Source: Thiohalocapsa sp. PB-PSB1 (GTDB taxonomy: Bacteria > Pseudomonadota > Gammaproteobacteria > Chromatiales > Chromatiaceae). Taken from it: a stretch of 64,000 nucleotides of DNA. Position numbers and translations under genes: made by a program. Position 1 is the first letter of the stretch; every line of letters begins with the position of its first letter. Positions 27,679 to 36,743 of this stretch are shown one piece after another. Below the pieces are notes generated by a model. That model did not search any database and was not told the DNA's origin. It worked only from the letters and a program-made list of their open reading frames with translations. Where the stretch lies: positions 4,960,001 through 5,024,000 of the forward strand of contig CP050890.1 of the NCBI GenBank assembly GCA_016745215.1, written 5' to 3'.

Positions 27679-29345
27679 CTACCGACATGGCCGCCGCGTC
27701 ACCGGGATGCGGACCTGCCCCGTACTGCCGCCGCCATCCCGAGCAAACCGTCCTCTACCAAGTCGTCCAGCAGCACCTGGAAACCTATCTGGCGCTCGCG
27801 CAGGAAGACGACTGGGACGGGCAGCGCGTGCCGGCCTACGTGGAGCGTGAGTTCCGCCACTACCTCGAATGCGGCATCCTCGCCTACGGCTTCGCCCGCG
27901 CCCGATGTCCGGACTGCGGGCATGACTTCCTGGTCGCCTTCTCGTGCAAAGGTCGCGGCCTGTGTCCGTCGTGCAACGCCCGGCGCATGGCGGAGACCGC
28001 GGCGCATCTGGTCGATCACGTCATCCCGCCGCTGCCGGTGCGCCAGTGGGTCCTCTCGGTGCCCAAACGGCTGCGCTGGTACCTGGAGCGCGAGCCGCGG
28101 GCGATCAGCGCGGTGCTGCATATCCTGCTGCGCGTCATCGAGGCCCATCTGCGCCGGAGCAGCGCCGCCAGCTCGCATGCCCGCCTCAAAGCGGTGAGCT
28201 TCATCCACCGCTTCGGTGCCTCCCTCAACCGGCACGTCCATTACCATTGTTGCGTTATCGACGGGGTGTTCGAGCCGGTCGAGGAGGCCGATGATGTCCC
28301 GCAATCCGTGCGCTTTCGCCCCGCCGCCGAGCTGACACCGGAGGCCCTCGCCGCCATCACCGAGCAGGTACGCGTACGGGTGCTGCGTTGGTTCGCCCGC
28401 AGCGGGCTGATCGAGCCGGACGACGTGCGCGAGATGCGAGCCCTTCGAGCCCCACCCAACCGAACAGCGGGTTCTCGCTGGATGCCGCGGTGCGCGTGGG
28501 CGCGCACGATCGCGCCGGGCTGGAGCGGCTGCTGCGCTATTGTGCCCGCCCAACCTTCGCGCTCGAGCGTCTGGAGCGGCTTGACGACGAGCGCGTCGTC
28601 TATCGGTTACCCAAGCCCCAGCGTGATGGCACCACGGCGCTGACGCTCACGCCGCTGGAGCTGATCGACCATCTCGCGGCACTCATCCCCCCGCCCAGGC
28701 GCCACCGCCATCGCTACCATGGCGTGCTCGCGCCAAACGCGCCGCTGCGGGCGGCTGCCATCGCCTTCGGGCGCGAGGTGGCGGACGCAACAGGCTCACC
28801 GACCGCAGTCAGTTCGCCACCCCAGGCGCCGGCCTCCAATGCCCGCTCGCCGGCGCGCTATCTCTGGGCCATGCTGCTCGCCCGGCTGTTCGAGTCGCTG
28901 CCGCTGGTCTGTCCCAACTGCGGCGCGAACATGCGCATCATCGCCTTCATCACCAAGGCCGCGCCCGTCGAGCAGATGCTTACCCATATCGGTGAGCCGC
29001 CGCGTCCACCCCCGATCTCGCCCGCTCGCGGACCGCCCGCCTGGGACGAGGCACCCGAGCCAATGCCGGACTGGGACCTCCTTGAGCAGCCCGAGTCCGA
29101 CTTCGAGTTCGATCAGCGCGTCTCCTGGTAGCCGCCGTCTCTCGCAGGGAACGGCGCAGCCCCTCTCGTCTGCCGGTGTCACCCTGCCCCGAAGATGCAT
29201 GCGCCAGCACCCCAGAACGCGCGTGCCTGCACCGCCCCGACGCCCGTCAGCCCCGCAGTTGGGCGTTGACCCCGCACCCCACCCCCGCTAACCTCCTTCC
29301 TCGGGCCAACCTGGACGTGCAGGGTGGCTTGGATTTCCTATCCGT
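27679..29345 (+). mobile_element. IS91-family element, copy 3
   Basis: Similarity to copy A starts at CTACCGAC and ends at the common GGATTTCCTATCCGT. The left junction cuts the RhuM gene and the right junction cuts an ISAs1 transposase remnant. The LexA-like box is absent, which fits truncation of the original left end. Flanking bases show no target duplication, as expected for IS91. Confidence 0.85.
27687..29131 (+). pseudogene. IS91 transposase, copy 3, frameshifted
   Basis: Identical to copy A up to the REM codons near 28437. There a 13-nt stretch is replaced by a 27-nt GC-rich stretch (28437-28463). The net gain of 14 nt shifts the frame, and the C-terminal half continues in another frame to the usual stop at 29131. 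The zinc-binding and HUH parts are intact but the protein is truncated. Confidence 0.85.
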
Positions 29346-29720
29346 TTAACATAATCCGAGGGCATGTCGGTGCAGTCCTTGGCGTCAGCGTCAATGAAGG
29401 CCTCTTCGACCTCGGTGGCCAGCGCCTCTTGGTTGCCTTAGAGCGCCAATACGTAGTCACCGCCCTGAGCGATGATCTGCTCGGCGATTTTCACCTGGCA
29501 GCCCGTCGCGTCGATGGTGACGATGCAGCGGTACAAGTGCAGCAACTCCAACAAACGAGGAATGGCTGTGACCTCGTTAGACTTCGCCTCGGCCGCCAGT
29601 TGTCACAACACCACCCGGTTGGCGGTGGCAAAGGCACTGACCATGTGCAATGCGCCCAGCCCTTTGTTGCGGTCGTAAAGGGATGGTCCGCCCCACTTCT
29701 CCAACCCTGCTGGAAGCGGG
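29346..29720 (-). pseudogene. ISAs1-family transposase fragment with two in-frame stops
   Basis: On the minus strand the frame reads YDRNKGLGALHMVSAF, then a TGA, EAKSNEVTAIPRLLELL, IVTIDATGCQ, IAEQIIAQGGDYVLAL, a TAA, and GNQEALATEVEEAF. This is the central ISAs1 catalytic region. Both stops replace codons that are Gly and Lys in relatives. The C-terminus is cut by the IS91 right end and the N-terminal part is missing. Confidence 0.8.
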
Positions 29721-29768
29721 CACACTAACGGGGTCAAACAAACCACCCTTAAGCCGTACGTGAAGTCC

Positions 29769-29805
<37 letters not shown>

Positions 29806-29838
29806 CCGCCGACGCCGCCGACGCCGAGGCGATCTGCG

Positions 29839-29993
29839 CGGCATTATGTAGCAACTGCACACGATCCCAGGGACTCGGTCCAACAGGGCGCGGAACCTTA
29901 TTGAAAGTAGGGTCCCCGGCCCGCCCGAGGCCGAGAACGAGCTGCTCGTAAGTGGCTGATCTGGAGCCCGTGTGCATCTGCTACATAATTCCG
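29839..29993. mobile_element. MITE-like element B (155 bp, 8-bp target duplication)
   Basis: Terminal inverted repeats of about 25 bp: the left end is CGGCATTATGTAGCAACTGC and the right end, read inward, is CGGAATTATGTAGCAGATGC; both arms continue to ACACG. There are three mismatches. The direct repeat GATCTGCG flanks it (29831-29838 and 29994-30001). Removing the element and one duplication restores the IS110 frame. It has no coding capacity. Confidence 0.88.
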
Positions 29994-30064
29994 GATCTGC
30001 GAGGCGCTACAGCGTCCTAAGATGCGCTTCGTCGCGGTCAAGAGCGTCGAGCAGCAGAACATCC

Positions 30065-30784
30065 GCCGGGCTGGCGCTCGGTGCGCAGGTGATCGCCACC
30101 GCCATGCTCAGTCGCTGGGGCGCCTCGGAGATTACCTTCAAACACATCAAGGAGCGCCACCCCTACCACTACCATCCGGGGTTCGGCCTCGCCGAGAGCG
30201 AGCGGCAGGACATCGCCAACCCCGCCGTCAAGGCCATCGAGCAGCAGACCCAGATCGGCAAGACCCAGCTGGGGCGACTCTACAAGCAATAGGCCCAGTG
30301 CCAACCCAGCACCAAGCAAGACGGCACGCCGCGCGCCAACAGCAAGCACCAACGCCTGGGCGACGACATCGCCCGCAGCGAGGCCGATCTGCGCGCGCTG
30401 CAGGACGACAAGGCCAAACTGCCTGAGCGTGTCGACGTCACCGGCCTCGCCGATTATCGCTCGTTCGGAGCGATCGACAACGATGGCAAGAAGCTGTTCG
30501 ACTTCGTCACCGCCTCGGTCTGGACCGCCCGCCGCCAGCTCATCGACTACCTAGAGGACGACTACGCCAAAGACAGCGATCGGGTGGATCTGCTCTACGC
30601 CATTGTGCATTGCCACGGCTGGGTGCGTAGCGATGAGCAGATGGTGGTGGTGCGCCTGGAGCCCCTGCAGCAACCCGCGCGCCGCCATGCCCAGGAGCAG
30701 CTATGCCGCAAGCTCACCGGCCTTGCTGCCAAGATCCCCGGCGGCAAGTGGCTGCGCATCGAGGTCGGCGAGTCGCCGCTGTGA
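30065..30784 (+). pseudogene. transposase fragment of unassigned family
   Basis: One frame runs LALGAQVIATAMLSRWGAS, ITFKHIKERHPYHYHPGF, LGRLYKQ, an in-frame TAG (30290-30292), then ERVDVTGLADYRSFGAID, LFDFVTASVWTARRQLIDYL and VVVRLEPLQQPARRHAQEQL to a stop at 30782. It looks like the C-terminal half of a DDE-type transposase, but I cannot name the family. The N-terminus is missing and the TAG breaks the frame. Confidence 0.6.
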
Positions 30785-30826
30785 GCCGCCGGCAGGCTTC
30801 GGACCGTCCAAAAATCGCGGCAGTCC

Positions 30827-31126
30827 TTGGTTGTTGTTCCGGGAGGTCTGCTATCGTTGGTCTTCGCAGAAGAGACGTCGAGTGCCACGCACGGTTGCCG
30901 GAACTACACGGATGAGGATCTCTGCCGACTGCGCACCGGCCACGGCCCGCAGAACATGACCCGCCTGCGACGCTTCGCCGTCGGCCTCATCAAGGCCAAC
31001 AGCAATGACTCCGTCGCCGCGACCATCGACAAACTCGCCCGACGCGTGCGCCGGGTCTTCGACTATTTGCTCATGACGGACAATACGAAGTCACGCGCAA
31101 GCCGCGTAGCCGCCCAGTCGGGCTAG
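30827..31126 (+). pseudogene. transposase C-terminal fragment (IS4/ISAs1-like)
   Basis: The segment YTDEDLCRLRTGHGPQNMTR and RVRRVFDYLLMTDN resembles the C-terminus of IS4/ISAs1-type transposases, ending at a TAG at 31124. Nothing upstream in this frame belongs to it. Confidence 0.55.
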
Positions 31127-31340
31127 AACGGGTTTGCCCTGTTCGCAGGGCTTTCGCGGCTTGCCGACAATTTTAATTCCCGGTACTATCTGTCGGTTTT
31201 ACCTGATCTCGGACAGGACTTTCCCTTCCCACACGATGGCAGGTTCGAATTTTTCTGGCGTGTCGCTTAACTGCGGCGACTGTCGCGCGATAACGCTGTC
31301 GCCGGGTACCATCGCGCTCCCGATCTTTACCCACAAAGGC

Positions 31341-31496
31341 CAGACCTTTCAAGGTGCGTAAAAACAACATTATGAATCAGTTTCTTAGCGTCAAGTGCTC
31401 GCAGGCATCCGCAGCCGCTTGCCAGCTTGTCGGAAAGCAAACACCGCAAAATCATGCGGTTGCGGTCGCACACGTATCAACACCTTGAAAGGGCTG
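31341..31496. mobile_element. MITE-like element A, copy 1 (156 bp)
   Basis: Ends are CAGACCTTTCAAGGTG and, inverted, CAGCCCTTTCAAGGTG (16 bp, one mismatch). It is flanked by an 11-bp direct repeat CCCACAAAGGC (31330-31340 and 31497-31507). The interior has no coding frame. An inverted-orientation relative of identical length lies at 48910-49065. Confidence 0.9.
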
Positions 31497-31666
31497 CCCA
31501 CAAAGGCCTATCGCGGATCTTAGTCTGCGCTAGAGTTTGCTAATCGATTGGCGCCCAACCGCCTGCTCTTTGGCTCCAGTCGGGCGTTGAGAAGATTTCA
31601 GACTACAGGGTATGCAAACATGCTGATGGATTCGGTCGCGCGGTCTGGCCCGGTGTGCGGGTATAA

Positions 31667-32510
31667 GAGTCTGTCTGGCAAAATTTCAGCCGCAATTTGC
31701 AAGCGTTTTCTTGAGCATGGCGATACGGATCATATTCTCGGCAGTCCCAGTCAGGATCTCGAAATCCTTGCTCAGCCTGCGAAATCGACCGAGCCAAGCG
31801 AAAGTGCGCTCAACCACCCAACGTTTCGGAAGGACAGCCCATCCGTCTTTGATTTTGGTGGAAATGTGCAAGACGAGTCCGAGTGTCTCGTCGACAAATT
31901 TCACGGCTGTCCCGCGATAACCCGCATCGCCGGAAAACGCCTCGATGCTCGGGTATTTCTCCGCCGCACGCGCCATCACGGGACCACCCGCCACGGTATC
32001 GCTGCAATTGGCTGCGTGGACCGACACATGCAACAGGTTGCCGAGGATATCGACTACGATATGGCGTTTATGCCCTTTGACCTTCTTGCCGCCGTCGATC
32101 CCGCGTTCTTCGCTCGCGTACTCGGTCTTGACGCTCTGCGAGTCGATAATCCCGTAACTCGGCGATGCCGAGCGACCGTTGTTTTGGCGATGGAGTGCAT
32201 TCAGTTGATCCAGCGCGGTTTCCCATACACCGCGTTTGTTCCATCGGCTGAAGTGATCGTAAACCGTTTGCCAGGGGGGAAAATCGTTGGGTAGCATGCG
32301 CCATTGGCAACCGGACTTCACGACGTACAAAATGGCATCGACGATCCGTTTGCGCGGATGCAGGCTGGCACTGCCTCGTCGATCACGGGGTTGAAAATAG
32401 TGTTCGATCAGCGCCCATTCGGCGTCCGTCAGGTCACTCGGGTATCCCATAGCTTGTCCTCGAAGAAAAAGTATTTGACTTTGATAGACATTTTTTTGTC
32501 AGACAGGTTC
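31667..32510 (-). mobile_element. IS5-family insertion sequence (844 bp)
   Basis: Terminal inverted repeats start GAGTCTGTCTGGCAAAA (left) and GAACCTGTCTGACAAAA (right, inverted). The element is flanked by the 3-bp duplication TAA (31664-31666 and 32511-32513), typical of the TNA-specific IS1031-type group of IS5. Confidence 0.88.
31686..32450 (-). CDS. IS5-family transposase (IS1031-like)
   Basis: 254 residues, intact. The N-terminus GYPSDLTDAEWALIEHY is typical of this group. The DDE residues lie in YGIIDSQSVKT, SGDAGYRGTAV and VVERTFAWLGRFRRL. With intact ends and a target duplication it may be a recent insertion, placed 90 bp before the giant glycosyltransferase gene. Confidence 0.93.
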   Translation of the reverse strand: MGYPSDLTDAEWALIEHYFQPRDRRGSASLHPRKRIVDAILYVVKSGCQWRMLPNDFPPWQTVYDHFSRWNKRGVWETALDQLNALHRQNNGRSASPSYGIIDSQSVKTEYASEERGIDGGKKVKGHKRHIVVDILGNLLHVSVHAANCSDTVAGGPVMARAAEKYPSIEAFSGDAGYRGTAVKFVDETLGLVLHISTKIKDGWAVLPKRWVVERTFAWLGRFRRLSKDFEILTGTAENMIRIAMLKKTLANCG

Positions 32511-32600
32511 TAATTTGGGGGCGGCACACAGGCTCGCTTCTTTGCAGCTTCGCTGTCTCCGTATGCTGCCCCGCTCTGAAGTCGGCGTCATCCCACGCCG

Positions 32601-35600
32601 GTGCCGCAGCTGATGGCAGATATCGAACCAAGGTTGGCCGAAAACCTCCCCGAGGGCCCTTGGCTGATCGTTGCGCCACGGTTTCAGGACGTCGTTGCCG
32701 GGATGGGCGGCAGCTTATTGCTGGCGCTGCGCCGTGGCGTGCGGCTGACCGTTGTCCTACTCGCCGGGAGCGAGGCGGAAACTGCGATTGCGAGCGAGTT
32801 GATGTGCAACGGCACTGGGGCGATCTCTGAACAGCCCGCGGCTGGTGCCTGCAACGTGCTCGGCCTCAGTTTGATCGAGCGGCGCGACGGCTTGACGGCC
32901 GCGAGTCCAGCGAGCGTTAGAAGGCTTGCGCAGGTAATGCGCTCGATTCAGTTCCACAGCGTTTTCTATTCGTCTCCGTGGAACCTAGAACCTGCGTCGC
33001 GGCTCGCGGCAGCCATTGTTCGCGAATCTTTGAGCTGCGGCGGCTGCGCGGCCGACGCCTATGCGTTTGAGACGACCAGACAATCCGCTGTGAGCACCCT
33101 TATCGACATCAGTCAGACCTTTACCCACAAACGCCAGCTCCTCGAATTGCTGCAGGCGCGGGCATTGGTCCATGGATGTATCGAAGTGCCGCTTAGGCTT
33201 AGCCAGGAGCGCACGCGGAAACTACCGACCGTGAGCATTGCCGCCGAGGGGTTCTCTACGCAGGGTGTAGCGCTCGACCAGGGCGACGTGGGGGTGTCGA
33301 GGGAGTCGGCACCGCGACCCCTGTCGTCCCCAACTGGTGCTGACGGCCTCCCGCTGGTCAGCGTCATTATCCGAACTATGGATCGCGCCGAGCTGCTGAG
33401 CGACGCGCTCGCGTCCGTCGCCCATCAAACCTATCCAAATATCGAGGTCGTAGTTGTCAACGACGGCGGATGCGACATCTCTGCCGCTGCCGCCCCTTTC
33501 GATGCCTCATTCGCACGGCTGTCTTTGATCCAGCTATCGGAGAATCGGGGGCGCGCGCACGTAGCGAACCTCGGCCTGAAGGACGCCCTCGGTGAGTATC
33601 TTTGTTTTCTCGACGACGACGATTGGTTTATCCCTGGACACATCGCTGCGCTGGTCGACGCGCTCCGCGGCGCGGCGGAATATAAGGCCGCCTACGCCGG
33701 GGTGCGTTGCGTGCGCAGGGTGAATGGTGAGTGGGAAGAACTTCACGTCTTTAACGAGCCCTTCGACGCCATTCGGTTGGCCTACGAAAACTATCTGCCG
33801 ATGCATGCTATTCTGTTCCACCGCAGCCTGGTCGATGCAGGCTGCTTACTGGAGGAGCGGTTCGACGTCTACGAGGACTGGGATTTCTGGATTCAGCTCT
33901 CTCAGCAGACCGCTTTCGCTCATGTAGACCGAGTCAGTGCCTACTATCGTATTGGCGAGGACAGTGGATTCGGTATCGCCGGCAATCCCGCGACCATTTC
34001 CCAAGGGCTCGACAAGCTCCTAGACAAATGGCGTCGTTTGTGGACGCCAAGCACGCTACGTGGGATGTTGGACCGCGCGCGCAAAGCTTCGCGTGTCGAC
34101 AGCCTGGAGACCAAGCTAGACGCAAACGGTCGCGATTTAGAGCGCCTGCGGTCAGAGCTGGCCGAGGCCAACCACCGCATTCGCGACCTCGAGCCGCAGG
34201 TGGCCCAGTTGCGCCAGGACAAGCAGGCACTCGAAGAGGCACTTGCGGAACGCGACGCGCGCGTCGAGGAGCAGCGCAGGACCATGCTGCTGAACCAAGA
34301 GCAGTTTGACGCAGCGAAGGTCTCAGCCGACGAGAGTATTCGTGACCTGGAACACCGCCTGCAGCAAATGCGCGCGGAAAGGCAAACACTTGAAGCAGTA
34401 TTAGCGAAGCAGGAGGCCCGCTTTGATGCTCAGCAAGAGGCCATCTTGAAGCAGCAAGAGCAGACCTCGACCGTGAAACTCACCATGTCCGAGCGCATCC
34501 GCGAACTGGCCGGCGCGGCAGACGAGGCGCGCGCCCGTGCCGAGGCGTTAGAGCACCGGATCGCCACCATCCAGGAGCAGGCAGCCGATCAGCAGCAGCT
34601 GCTGGCGCACGCACAGCATGAAGTCATATCGCTGCAAGCCGAGCTGACCGTTGTGCGTGCGTCGTTGGCGCAGGTTTATGCATCGACGTCCTGGCGGCTC
34701 ACCGGCCCGTTGCGCGCAATTCGTATGGGCCTTATGCGGCTTCGTACCGGCAACCACGAATCCGCGGAGAGAATCAGTCTGAAGCGGCAGCTGTTGGCGT
34801 CGTGGAGCCGGTCACGAAGCATTATGGATCAGCATGGGCTGAGCGTACTCGCCGCGCGCGTGCTCGCAAAGCTAACCGGCCGCCCGCTGATTTCCATCGT
34901 CGTCTTTGCCGAGGCAGATCGAGACCTGCAAAAGACGGTGCAATCCGCGATCGACCACAACGGCGGCTACCGCTATGAGGTGCTGATCGTGGAAACAGGT
35001 CTCGGCACGGTGCCGCCGGAGTTAAGGCGGCTGGGACACTGCCGGGTCATCCGTGCTGGCCTCCTTGGCGAGGCCTGGGCCGAGGTCTTGCAGCGCGCGC
35101 GAGCGGATGTGGTGGCCCTGCTGCGCGCCGGTGCACAGGTGGACCCTGACTGCCTGCACCAGCTGCTGCAGACCTGTTTGCAGCGGCCCGATGTCGGTCT
35201 GGTCGGCGCCCGCCTGCTCAAACTCGACGGCAGCATTTGCGCCGCGGGAGGACTCCTGAGCCGCGACGGTAGAGTAGCGATCTACGGCCAAGGGGACAAC
35301 GGCGAAAAGCCTGAATACAACTACGTTCGCGATACCGCGTTCCTGCCCCCCGGTGCGCTTGCCATGACCAAGGGCGCATTGGAGGCCGCGATTTGCCGTC
35401 TTGGTGATGATCATTCGTGGCCCCATTGGTGGATGATCAACCTGTCAATGGCCACGCGCGACGCGGGCTACCGTGTGCTTTACCAGCCGGCAGCCGTGGC
35501 CTACAGTGAACATGGAACCATGCAGTCCAGCGACCTGATGGCCGGGGAAACGTTCAAGACTCAGTGGCAGGCGTCAGATCAATCCGAATCAGTACCGGAG

Positions 35601-36743
35601 CAGTTCGAGCCTTTTCTGAGCCGGGATTACGGCGTTCGCGGGCGCATCCTGGTGATCGACTACGTGATGATTACCCCGGACCAGGATTCGGGGTCTCTGC
35701 GTATGGCAAATATGCTCACCGTGCTTCAGGACCTTGGCTACAAGGTCACGTTCGTCGCCTTCAATCTCGACCTCCGTCCGCCCTATGGCGCACAGTTGCA
35801 GCAGCAAGGGATCGAAATCCTTCACGCGCCCTTTACCTATTCGATCCCGAAATATTTGGAGGAGCATGGGCATTACTTCGATGTCATTGTGGTGAGTCGT
35901 CCCGACGTCGCCGATGCGTTCATCGATGTCGCTCGTCATGCTGCACCGGAAGCGCGTATTTGGTTTGATACGGTCGACCTACATTTCCTGCGCGAGCTGC
36001 GCATGGCAGAACACGAGGGTTGCGAGCAACGCGCCAAGGATGCGCAGACGCGAATGGAGCAGGAACTGTCGCTGGTCGACCGAGCCGATGTCACGCTCGT
36101 GGTTTCTCCGGTGGAAAAAGCGCTGCTCATGAAGCATCGGCCTGGCGCCCGGGTTGAGATCGTCTCCAACATCCACGAGGTCCATGGTTTAGCCGCCCCG
36201 TTCGAGAAGCGCAACGGCCTGCTCTTTATTGGCGGCTTCAACCATCCGCCGAATCCCGACGCGATGCTCTACTTTGTGGGCGAGATACTGCCGCTGATCC
36301 GTTCGCGGCTGGGCGACGTCTCGCTGACCATCGTTGGTAGCGAGCCGCCTCCAGAGGTGCTGGCGCTGGGCCAAGAGCCTGGAATCACCGTCACTGGCTA
36401 TGTGCCAGACGTGTCCGACCACTTCGCGCAAGCGCGCCTATCCATCGCGCCACTGCGCTACGGAGCGGGCGTCAAGGGCAAGATCAACCAGAGCATGGCC
36501 TACGGCGTGCCGGTCGTGGCGACCAGCATCGCGGTTGAAGGGATGTATTTGGAAAACGGACGCGACGTGTTGGTAGCGGACGACGCAGTCGCGTTCGCGG
36601 ATGCGGTCGCACAAGTCTACAAAGACCGCGCGCTCTGGAAGCAGCTGTCGCGCAACGGGCTCGCGAATCTGGAGCAGCATTTCTCGCGGCGGGCGGCCCG
36701 TTCCATCCTGGAGCGGTTGGTCAGCGAAACGGAGCCGTCGTGA
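32601..36743 (+). CDS. giant multidomain glycosyltransferase (PIG-L-like, GT2, coiled coil, GT2-like, GT4)
   Basis: 1380 residues. The order is: a degenerate PIG-L/LmbE-like domain (about 15-220; the zinc motif HPDDE is replaced by RFQDV, so it is probably inactive); a GT2 domain (about 251-470) with CFLDDDDWF near 335; a coiled coil (about 497-690) ending in the TSWRLTGPLR segment; a second GT2-like domain without a clear DxD (about 762-980); and a GT4 domain (about 1013-1375) with IGGFNHPPNPDAM and PLRYGAGVKGKI. The start is GTG at 32601; ATG at 32613 is an alternative. It probably builds a surface polysaccharide or glycosylates surface proteins in the cytoplasm. The downstream gene overlaps by 4 nt. 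Confidence 0.85.
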   Translation: MPQLMADIEPRLAENLPEGPWLIVAPRFQDVVAGMGGSLLLALRRGVRLTVVLLAGSEAETAIASELMCNGTGAISEQPAAGACNVLGLSLIERRDGLTAASPASVRRLAQVMRSIQFHSVFYSSPWNLEPASRLAAAIVRESLSCGGCAADAYAFETTRQSAVSTLIDISQTFTHKRQLLELLQARALVHGCIEVPLRLSQERTRKLPTVSIAAEGFSTQGVALDQGDVGVSRESAPRPLSSPTGADGLPLVSVIIRTMDRAELLSDALASVAHQTYPNIEVVVVNDGGCDISAAAAPFDASFARLSLIQLSENRGRAHVANLGLKDALGEYLCFLDDDDWFIPGHIAALVDALRGAAEYKAAYAGVRCVRRVNGEWEELHVFNEPFDAIRLAYENYLPMHAILFHRSLVDAGCLLEERFDVYEDWDFWIQLSQQTAFAHVDRVSAYYRIGEDSGFGIAGNPATISQGLDKLLDKWRRLWTPSTLRGMLDRARKASRVDSLETKLDANGRDLERLRSELAEANHRIRDLEPQVAQLRQDKQALEEALAERDARVEEQRRTMLLNQEQFDAAKVSADESIRDLEHRLQQMRAERQTLEAVLAKQEARFDAQQEAILKQQEQTSTVKLTMSERIRELAGAADEARARAEALEHRIATIQEQAADQQQLLAHAQHEVISLQAELTVVRASLAQVYASTSWRLTGPLRAIRMGLMRLRTGNHESAERISLKRQLLASWSRSRSIMDQHGLSVLAARVLAKLTGRPLISIVVFAEADRDLQKTVQSAIDHNGGYRYEVLIVETGLGTVPPELRRLGHCRVIRAGLLGEAWAEVLQRARADVVALLRAGAQVDPDCLHQLLQTCLQRPDVGLVGARLLKLDGSICAAGGLLSRDGRVAIYGQGDNGEKPEYNYVRDTAFLPPGALAMTKGALEAAICRLGDDHSWPHWWMINLSMATRDAGYRVLYQPAAVAYSEHGTMQSSDLMAGETFKTQWQASDQSESVPEQFEPFLSRDYGVRGRILVIDYVMITPDQDSGSLRMANMLTVLQDLGYKVTFVAFNLDLRPPYGAQLQQQGIEILHAPFTYSIPKYLEEHGHYFDVIVVSRPDVADAFIDVARHAAPEARIWFDTVDLHFLRELRMAEHEGCEQRAKDAQTRMEQELSLVDRADVTLVVSPVEKALLMKHRPGARVEIVSNIHEVHGLAAPFEKRNGLLFIGGFNHPPNPDAMLYFVGEILPLIRSRLGDVSLTIVGSEPPPEVLALGQEPGITVTGYVPDVSDHFAQARLSIAPLRYGAGVKGKINQSMAYGVPVVATSIAVEGMYLENGRDVLVADDAVAFADAVAQVYKDRALWKQLSRNGLANLEQHFSRRAARSILERLVSETEPS

